64,000 bases of DNA from Varroa destructor. Its lineage: Eukaryota > Arthropoda > Arachnida > Mesostigmata > Varroidae. The DNA lies in assembly GCF_002443255.2 (NCBI RefSeq), contig NW_019211454.1, forward strand, positions 67,967,282-68,031,281, read 5' to 3'. The notes below the pieces were generated by a model. The model worked only from the letters and a program-made list of their open reading frames with translations, had not been told where the DNA came from and searched no databases. This document shows positions 55,761-64,000 of the stretch, one piece after another. Both the position numbers and the translations under genes were made by a program. Positions within the stretch are counted from its first letter, which is position 1. Each line of letters opens with the position of its first letter.

Positions 55761-56827
55761 AATAGAGGCATTATTCATAAACTATATACCATTATTTGAA
55801 CAATATGGTAATTAATGAAAGATATAAACTTATTGAAAACGAATTTTCGAAAAGTCTGATCATTCGAAGTGGCACGAATACATTGATAATTAAGTACTGA
55901 AGCGTGCAAATGTTTCTGTGGTGATTGTGATATTTATAATGTGAACCAGACGTTAGTCTCTGTAGAATTTGGGGACTTCTCAGCCTTCTCCTAGACTATA
56001 GCACCTCTATCACTAAAGTTATGAGGACGGTAGACACGACGTGTAAAACCCTTGTTTTTTTTTAATCAAAAAAAGCTAATTTCTATGCTACACATTGTAA
56101 TAATCTTATAATTTTTACATATATGTTTCTACAAAGTCTGTTGTGCTCAAGTACAGGTCCACCTTCATGTCGCTAATATAACCACTAAAACACTTTGCGT
56201 CAGATGGGTTATACGAGTACTGTTCCGTTTATGAGATTAATTTAAGAGATTTTCCAGGTGGTCTAAAAATTATACCAAGAGATAACGAGTGACATGGCAT
56301 CTACCGCAACTACCTCGCTCATTTGAACACCCACACGAATCCTCAGTCTTGCGTAAAAATGGTTTCCACAAAATCCATATGATTTCATATCTGTTTAGCC
56401 GTATTATATTCGTCCCATTCCACTCGTTGTTCCTCATCGCGACAAAAAAAATAAATCCCCATCGATCTCCGAAAATTTTCGCTCCCAGTTCCTAAGATTG
56501 ATCCTAACGATCAAAATCTCAAAATTTCCATTGCTGAGAATTCAAAGCAGCGACAGGTCCCCCGACAGCGGTGGTAGTCGATTAGGAGATACACCAAAGG
56601 ATTCCAAATCGTTATATTTAGTCCCATTGCGCCATTGATTTGACGTAATTTAATTATTCGAGGTTGTCCGTTGCAGAATCCTTCGCAATGACGCGTATCC
56701 CATACGTCACAATCAGATCTACTTAGAGATCGAATAAGCTAAGGGCGGTTGCGAGGAACCAATGATAAGGTAATTTGATTGCAGCAGTTATCTTCCCAGA
56801 TCTTTTGATGACGTACGCAATAAAACT

Positions 56828-58768
56828 TCAGCCATTTACACAGGAGAGCAACGCCAAGTACGGAAACCGATAAATATAGGAAAGCAACCTGGCGAAGTAT
56901 GAGGTGTCAGTGATCACTGTTCCACCTGTCTTTGTAAACTTCATCGTCTTCGTGTTGGTCAGGTTTAGCGTCAGTCGGAAATCAAAAAGCCGGGCTAGAG
57001 GTTGGTGCACTTGGAACTTGTTCGACCCGTATATTAGAGAGTCACCTGCATACAAAATGACTCAAATATTCCCCTCGGTTCTCTTGTTTGATCAGCCATC
57101 AGAATCCTGCACGCAGGTTCTATGCAGCGGTTTACCTGAAATCCATGTTGCCCATTAGGATGGCGTGTATGTTTTCTAAATAATTGTTCACCGTCTAAGT
57201 TAGTAAGCCAAAGAGCAGCTTATAACAACCGATTTTCTTTGCTATTCAGCGCTATGATGATGGCGCGATTGGGTCACATTTTCTCTTAAGGATCACCAAC
57301 AGGCCAGCACGTCTTTTCTGGCCTGACCATACTAATATGTAAACCCTGATTAAATAGTGCCGTTCACCACAATGTCGGAATGACAGGTATTTGAAACGCT
57401 TGTTGCAGACCCTATTTGGACCGGCAGCTTGCTCATTGCTTCGGCTCTCAAGGTCGCATGAATTCCCGTGCTGTAAAGTGTTGTTAAAGGTCATCGCATT
57501 ACACTGAAATAATCTCTTTTCAGACTGCGACGGAAAAGGGTACTTCGTGTGGTACCGTATTTATTAATGCAAAAATTTTCTTTTGTGAGAACAGAAGAGG
57601 TAATCGATCACGTCACCGAGCTGCCGTGATGCCTTAACCACCTGTATGGTTGACGTTATGCATCGGTGATCAAGCAAGTCTTCAGCCGTTCAAAATACTG
57701 CTAACGTTGTGACGCATATGTTCCCAGACAGATCGTTCTTAAAAACGGAAGCTAGGCCGTAGAGCTCTGGTTATACTTCGGCCATAAATCTGGGGACTAT
57801 CTGTATCCTTCGGGAAAAGCTGTAAGTTTAGTTAAATTACAACCCGTACTTTCGGAAGGTATACTATAGCCTAGAGGATCTACACCAAAGACTACGCATA
57901 GGTGTCAGTATTCACCACGTACAATACAGGCAGAACCTTGTGGGCACACTCCAGAAATTTATTTATATCTAGGCTTCGCCCCGGAGTTCGGCGTTTGACA
58001 GATTCTGCAAATGCAGTTTGTACAATGAGGTCTATCGCTTTCAGTATGAGAGCATGAATGCTTGCGCCCTCTAACAGTGAATGATTGTTACCCTGAAATT
58101 GTACTCTACAACTAGTTACGTTCGTCGTAAATATATCGATAACTGAATTTCTTGCATGTCCCAGACAAGTTGATGTCAAGATGGAATTGAATACCTAACC
58201 AAAGAGGGACCTAGCAGCCAAAAGGGCCGCAGTGCGGCTTGAGTTAGCCTGGTTCAATCGGGCGTTTAACTCGCTGGTGATGACCAGTAGTAGAGAAGCA
58301 CAGCGAAAGTACAGCACTTCCAGTCTATTGGCGAGTATCTTTATTAGTAAGTAGTTTGAATCCAAATTAGCAGGCAAAACATAGGCTGATACAAGGTTTA
58401 GTTGCCGACCACGTAAAACAGTGATGTCTGCGACTTCGGCAAAAAAGAACGCCAAAACTGCAACGTCCTCAGAGTTCTACCGTGTAATCCTTAATGTCTC
58501 CTTAAAGTCTGACCTCGCTGCAAGCTCCATGACCGTCCTCTCGAGCGGCTGCAGTGATTCCAGTTGTTGCGTACTGGACCGCTCCTTCTATCATTAATGC
58601 TGTTTCACGCAGCTCTCGACAAGTGGGGCGGGTGAGACCTGGCGAAGTCCATCTGTCTGGCGTAATCGTTAACATAAATATAAGAGATTCAAAACTACTT
58701 ACTCGCCATAATAATCTAGGTTTTGGCCAAAGCATACGTTTTTTTGAAATGACTAATACCAAAAACAT
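56828..58768 (-). mobile_element. Dead R1-like LINE: endonuclease plus RT relic
   Basis: Read on the minus strand from high to low coordinates. A frame at 58768-58502 looks like the start of an AP endonuclease. At 58455-58195 comes LNLVSAYVLP, then LLLVITSELNARL where LLIAGDFNAxS is expected. After one in-frame TAG the same frame continues at 58179-57892 with STCLGHARNSVIDIFTTN (usual TxxxxxxxSxIDLT) and NNHSLLEGASIHALI (usual LSDHxxI). At 57494-57252, LLVILKRKCDPIAPSS matches the first RT block. At 57180-57100, NGQHGFQVNR matches the QYGFR block. At 57055-56828, YAGDSLIYGS is a changed YADD box, followed by LTLNLTNTKTMKFTKTGG. Key catalytic residues are altered (GDFNA, YADD) and the core between the QYGFR and YADD blocks seems deleted. 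Clade is by resemblance only. Confidence 0.65.
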
Positions 58769-58811
58769 CGACAGTGTTCTTGCCTCCAGATTGACTACAT
58801 TATTGAGATAA

Positions 58812-59914
58812 ATAATAATAAGAATATTTCAAATGTATTTCATGTTATATTTTATGCTCTTTTGACTACAAATGAGAATGTTTTTATTCAAGCAAACTGT
58901 TTAGTAAGTGTGTGTCTAACTTTGATGCACACGGCGTTTTTTCCTTCTTGTAATATACGAGTGCCTAATAGTGCGATTAATATTGGTCGCACTCAAATGA
59001 TTTTTTTTTGTTTTTTTATTATAACGAGATTTGTAAAAGATGAAGAAATCGTAAACATTTCAAAATATGTATTAAACTAATATAGGAGTTAGATTTGTGT
59101 TCGCGGCTCAGTTGACTGAATGAAATTTTTATTCTGGATGGCCACAAATGGACAGTTCAAGCCTGTCTGCATTGTTTGCGAGCAATTAATTTCCAGAAAT
59201 AAAACACGAAGCACTGGTTGTCACATAGAGCTTACTGAGAAATACCAATTACGTCCCGCTCCCAAATAAAATACTCCCAGCATGGCAACGGTTTATCTCA
59301 GTTGGCATTCTTTCAAGTAATTAACCGAATTCGACATACAACAGTACTACATAAAATTCGAATTTCACTTATTCGGTTCCCTCCTGCAACAGAAATCTGA
59401 TTATCTGGTAGACAATATGGCTGCGTTGACAGCATATAGATTTCGAAAAGTATTTTATAATACTGGCAAATGATATTCAGTATAACTAAATTGTATGATG
59501 CGGCATATTTTCAAAGCCAGTTTGATCCACAAGACTCTTTTTGTCTGAAATTTTTTACTTTATTGAAGCATAATGAAAATACGGGGCAAATTATAATTTA
59601 TGCAGTTAGCATCGGAGTCAGCAGCGAATTTAAATTTGATTGTATCGCCCAATTTCATATACCATATTTTGAATGCACCCACGGTCCTTCAAATAAATTA
59701 TTGACAATGAAGAGGCACTGAAAGAAGCTTAATAAAAACAGGAGGATTCGTTTTTTCATATAACATGTCGTCCTCTTGAATCATGCTAAATCCAGGGTAT
59801 ATATACACATAACTTCACCGATGACAGTCGCAACAGTGAATATTTGTATGGCAATAGTAAGTTAGCTAAACTTAGGTATTTTTATAGGCGCTTTGAACCA
59901 CCTTTGTCGAAATT
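58812..59914. other. No supported gene
   Basis: AT-rich sequence between the LINE relic and the 3' end of FKBP2. Frames at 58862-59080 and 59470-59721 are chance-like, without motifs. Confidence 0.5.
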
Positions 59915-62420
59915 TTAGAGTTCGTTTTTTCGCTGTATTTGGACCAACTCAACTTCGAAGATCAGGGTGGCATCACCTAAAATGTTTAAAAGCGACATGT
60001 TAATCATGGTGGCAGGTTATATCAACGTGACTGATATATAGAGAAGCTTTACTTTTTTAGTTTTCATTGTTCTATAATTCAATTTAACAGGTCTGATTTA
60101 GAAGCAAAATTGGTATCCTTACTTCCCTGCCGCTTACACGAAGTTAGCCGAATTAATTACTGAAACATCCACCAGCGATTTTTTGTTAATCTGGTTAATA
60201 TAACCTGCCTCAAGATTGGTCGTTCTTTAACAAGTTTTGTAAATGAGATAAAAATTATTTCTACACATTTGATGACATCGCAGGGACCGCGAGGTAGTCC
60301 CACGTTAAACAATGAAAAAAAATAAATAAAGTCAAACTATTATCTATCTTTAGATGAAACGTATAAAAATACCCACCAGGAATCGTTGGCGGTGCTCCCC
60401 CGTCACCATATCCCATTTCTGGCGGAATGACCAGTTTGCGTTTTTCTCCGACACACATTCTGCAAAATAGGTGAAGTCCAACGAATAAAGGACTAGAGTT
60501 TGTACAGAAATTAAGTAAGGCGAAGGTGTCTAGTTTTTTGTATGCATTCTATGAAGAGAACTTGTACATAACTTGAAATGAAAAAAAAATAAAGAAGTTC
60601 TTGCAACTGCATTATAAATAGTGATTTTTATTTTAAGGTAAAGATTAAGGTGTGGGAAACTAATATATCAGCCCCGCGTTTAATTGTGTCTATTTATTTC
60701 TCTCTTATACGTTACGTACGATTCGTCAAAGGTCACCTGATTTAAATACCTAAAAAAATTTACAGAAATATCGTTCCCTCGTTCACTTTAGTTAATCTAC
60801 ACGATTAGAATATTAGAATTTAGCAATTGCTACAAAACGACACGGTGCAATTCTCTATAAAAGTATCTATATACAATTTTAATATAAAATGCTCTTTTTA
60901 ACAACAAAAAGCCCTTAGAATAGTAGATTTATCGAAAGCAAACAGCAAGCAACGTACCCTAATAGCCCCTGGTCCCATCCACGGATCACCTGACCACTAC
61001 CGAGGGTAAAGCTTAACGGCTTGCCGCGGTCATATGAACTGTCAAATTTCGTGCCATCCTCAAGGGTGCCTGTAGAAGCATATTTCGTTACTGATGTTCA
61101 TACTATATCCAAAATGACTTTCGAAAATTCGTATTATTACATCAATACAGTACCTTATTAGTATTATTGGCTTCTACGGAAACAATTCGGTCGGAACATG
61201 CCAAATAATTGTATACGTAGTATAGCAACTGGCGAAAACACGTAACGAGAAACAAACAAAATCGTACGCATTGAAAAGTTCTTAAATAAAACACAGCTTC
61301 GTGCTTAAAGGTTACGATCACAGCTATCTGCATGATTATGATTATTACTAGGACACAATTCGTTGTTTGTCGTTTATTGTACATAATGGGGCCAGTATAT
61401 AAATTTGTGTTTATATTTAATATCAGTACTATCAAACAAGCTGTTATTCCAATTTACCAGTATAATGCATGAAGAGCATATCGCCTGCCTTCGACTTCTG
61501 TTCGCAACTTTTCGGTCGTTTTTTTATGCCGATTTGTAGCTTTTTTTCATCACCGGCACCAACGGCAGCCACCAGCAATACGACTAAAATAAACAAAATT
61601 ATTTATATATACAATTCTTATCATGCTATTTAAAATCACCGCGTTAACCCTAAATATCTTTAAAAAATGTTGGCAAAGCTCAAATGAAGGATCATCGAAA
61701 AGATCTTGTCTTAATAATGTATAATTGGCAAATGAATCTATAACACCTCGGCTTGTTTTTGATCAATTATCAAACCATGTAAACAATATTCCTATGGATC
61801 CGCAAAAAGTACTTTATGTACAATAAAAAAAAATAGGCAACTATGCCAACTTAGAAAAATGTTGCCAGATCCTAATTACAAGCTAAGCCAGAGATATGCT
61901 GCGTCGGTATGTGGCTAAAAGTAAGCATTTTTTTATGCAAGCATCTCGGCCGTCCAAGTTTAAAGTTCCTTGGAAAAGTTTAAGTAGTCTTCGCCGGTTT
62001 TACTAATTTTATTGTAGCTTAACCAATTCACATAGCTTATTTAAAGAAAATAGTGTTCATAATAATGGTAGATTTATTGGACCGTTACAAAATAGAAATA
62101 AAATAAATACCAAATAATGTACTCCATAAACTCTACGATATCATTAATTTACGTTAAATAGTTAAAATATCTGGCCACGTAAAGCATATTACTAAATATA
62201 TATTGAGGAATTAGTATACACCAACATTATAATTTTCCTTAGGTATTGCCTATACGAAACTATACGGATAACTGTTCTGTTATAATTTACAATATGGAAT
62301 ACCTTTACATTAACCAAGCATAGTCGGTATCTTTCACTACTAAGTACACTTTGTGTCAAAGCTAGCAGTGAACATCTTGAGAGCACCGACGGTGAAAATG
62401 AAAGAACTTCTAGATGGCAT
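59915..62420 (-). CDS. FKBP2: FKBP2/FKBP13, ER-resident prolyl isomerase
   Basis: Exons in coding order: tentative 62420-62387, then 61583-61458, 61069-60958, 60459-60377, 59976-59915. They sum to 417 bases, all in phase (138 residues; human FKBP2 about 142). Exon 2 begins in a hydrophobic [10 protein letters not shown] segment, the end of a signal peptide, then [20 protein letters not shown], the conserved Cys-containing strand of FKBP13. The FKBP core follows: [30 protein letters not shown], then [17 protein letters not shown], then TLIFEVELV. The Tyr, Phe-Asp, Arg, Val-Ile, Trp and second Tyr of the FK506/proline pocket are present. The C-terminus KNEL is an ER-retention variant of KDEL. 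The role is peptidyl-prolyl isomerisation in the ER lumen. Exon 1 ([11 protein letters not shown]) completes a credible signal peptide, but its donor (GTGCTC) is weak, so the start is uncertain; exons 2-5 are firm. Confidence 0.9.
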
Positions 62421-62677
62421 CTGTATCAGTAACACTTTTATGAGTGACGAAGATACTCTTCCAAAAGTGTTCAGTCGAAAATACAAATACCAAACAATAA
62501 TGTAATATAAGCTTTCGGGAAGTGTTTTTCTGATTTAAAAAAAAAACTGAATTTCGCCCTTGTGATAGCGCATTTATTTTTCATTCAGTTTCACAAAGCG
62601 CCGACTGAGCCTTATTATGACAATATATTTTGACCATCACGCTACTGCCTGTTTTACAACTCGACGCTTCGAAGCTT

Positions 62678-62930
62678 CTACTTCTGGTGTCGAGTGAGAA
62701 TATGATATAAAGAAGTGTCTGCAAACAGTTTGTCTCTTTCAGAGTGTGCCATTTCTGAAAAACAAATACCGCTCAAAACATACATTAGGCGCACAATGAT
62801 ATATTTTTTAATTTTGTAGGATTATGGTTAGGACAAACATACACACCGAAAAACGCCAGAGTCTTCAGCAATTCCATCATATATGATACACCTAGCCAGA
62901 ATACCAGCGTAGGCCAGCTGTCGAACTGAT
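62678..62930 (-). CDS. Last two exons of an unrecognised membrane protein
   Basis: A penultimate exon at 62930-62847 (upper border tentative) encodes FDSWPTLVFWLGVSYMMELL then KTLAFF, with a clear hydrophobic membrane-type helix. The donor is TTCG|GTGTGT. The final exon 62754-62678 joins in phase and gives MAHSERDKLFADTSLYHILT and a short RHQK tail before TAG. The acceptor TTTTTCAG is strong. The result is a C-terminal membrane helix plus a cytosolic-looking charged tail. Upstream exons were not found in the remaining 1 kb, so most of the gene may lie beyond the window or the introns are long. I could not name the family. Confidence 0.4.
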
Positions 62931-63342
62931 CTGTTTCCTTTGATTTAAAAACAAGCACAAAGCAGACGATCAAAGATCTTTGGGGAAATCGTACAGCTTT
63001 ATATTATCCCATATTCGTGGTTATTATAAGTAAACACCCATGTACTACCTCCATCTAATGTATTTTAATAGTGGATTATTTTTCAATATATGTTGGCTTT
63101 AGTTTTTTTAGAAAATAGCTTGTCATCTTATTTTAGGAAAGGGCAAACTTCGAACAATAACAAGCCTGTTGTCATATGTTTCGGAGGAATGTGCGCGAAC
63201 AAAATAAGCTGATTAGACTATATCAGGATCACAAAAATCGTAATAAAAGGTGGCAGAAATATGTATACAACATTCATACTAGTTAAATAAAGTGTTATCC
63301 AGCGTTCAAGTACTAATACACTGACAGATCTGAAGCGAAAAT
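62931..63342. other. No supported feature
   Basis: AT-rich; presumably intron or flank of the membrane protein gene on the minus strand. No motif seen. Confidence 0.4.
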
Positions 63343-63478
63343 ATGAACTTCGTTGAGAAGACGATCAGATACGCACCGCATGCATTTCGTCATCTACGAG
63401 GTTATATGTGCGTGTTCAAACCGGCTGACAAGGGTTTAAGCTGGCTATGCGGAATCCTTAAGTCGCAAATATGTGAAG
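63343..63478 (+). CDS. Candidate first exon, unrecognised
   Basis: An ATG at 63343 opens 45 codons with balanced composition (MNFVEKTIRYAPHAFRHLRG, then FKPADKGLSWLCGIL) up to a donor-like GAAG|GTATGG after 63478. Without splicing the frame ends at 63537. The window ends before further exons could be tested. I do not recognise it. Confidence 0.25.
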
Positions 63479-63537
63479 GTATGGTAATTGAGAATTATGA
63501 GATAGTATTGCGAGATAATGTTCTAGACAACAACTGA

Positions 63538-64000
63538 ACAATTGTAGGGTAATTGCAGTCATAAAGATAACAGACTATGTAGCGGAAATAGTAATGTATC
63601 ACAACACTATGTGGCTGTTCATTTTTTGGGATCTATTATAATAGAATCATTATATTAGTAGAACGTGTAGGTTTAAATAAAAAAAATAATAAAACTAAGA
63701 CTCTGTGCTGAAAGAAGCTATTTAATTTTTTATGGTTTATTTTAATTGTAATGAATATATGTATTCCTTAGCATATTTTTATAGTAAACCTTATGTGACG
63801 TTCCTTTGCGTTATATTAAAGTAGCTTGATTTCTATCATTGATTATTTTAGTGTAACAGTAAGTAACTAAAGTAACAAGACAATTGTGCCAAACAAATGC
63901 GTACTTTCTTTGTATCAAAAGATGTGTTTAACTGGACTCAATAAAATAAACCTGATTTTGAAATTGTTTTAGTACATTAAAGTATATTATTTTGGATGTC
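63538..64000. other. No supported feature
   Basis: AT-rich to the window edge. AATAAA-like strings occur, but no gene can be tied to them. Confidence 0.5.

Overview
The window reads as nuclear DNA of an arthropod, most likely a chelicerate of mite type (inference). It is AT-rich, genes are split by short GT-AG introns, polyadenylation signals are AATAAA, and there are (AT)n microsatellites and decayed non-LTR retrotransposons. The recognisable proteins are conserved animal ones (Sec8, DHX15, ACBD6, ABITRAM, FKBP2, MADF factors). There are no operons, CRISPR arrays or bacterial or phage features. I see no new multi-gene system. The points of interest are gene structure, one broken paralogue and decayed elements.

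Layout. 0-4.6 kb: mostly non-coding, with a possible small exon at the left edge and the tail of a dead LINE (minus strand, 3.4-3.7 kb). 4.6-5.4 kb: an intact MADF-BESS gene (minus). 5.7-16 kb: no supported gene. 16.0-16.5 kb: a small helical protein gene of unknown function (plus). 18.8-19.5 kb: a second MADF gene (minus) with a stop codon inside the MADF domain. 21.4-28.8 kb: a six-exon ACBD6 gene (minus). 31.2-39.0 kb: sixteen exons of the exocyst subunit Sec8/EXOC4 (plus) in continuous phase, ending about 100 codons short, before a 100-N gap at 39556-39655. 40.0-42.2 kb: an intronless DHX15/Prp43 helicase (minus), tail to tail with Sec8. 42.2-51 kb: gene-poor. 51.8-53.9 kb: a possible minus-strand first exon head to head with a four-exon ABITRAM gene (plus). 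54.4-58.8 kb: a transposon graveyard with a CR1/jockey-like relic (plus) and a longer R1-like endonuclease/RT relic (minus). 59.9-62.4 kb: ER cyclophilin-like immunophilin FKBP2 (an FKBP-type prolyl isomerase, minus). 62.7-62.9 kb: the last two exons of an unrecognised membrane protein (minus). 63.3 kb: a candidate plus-strand first exon.

The genes are unrelated housekeeping genes: vesicle tethering (Sec8), spliceosome disassembly and ribosome biogenesis (DHX15), acyl-CoA handling (ACBD6), ER protein folding (FKBP2), and DNA-binding or transcription-related proteins (MADF, ABITRAM). Nothing suggests they work as a unit. Exon borders were placed by eye from splice signals, reading phase and remembered family conservation. 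Each six-exon or longer model was checked by summing exon lengths against phase, but none was checked against transcripts.
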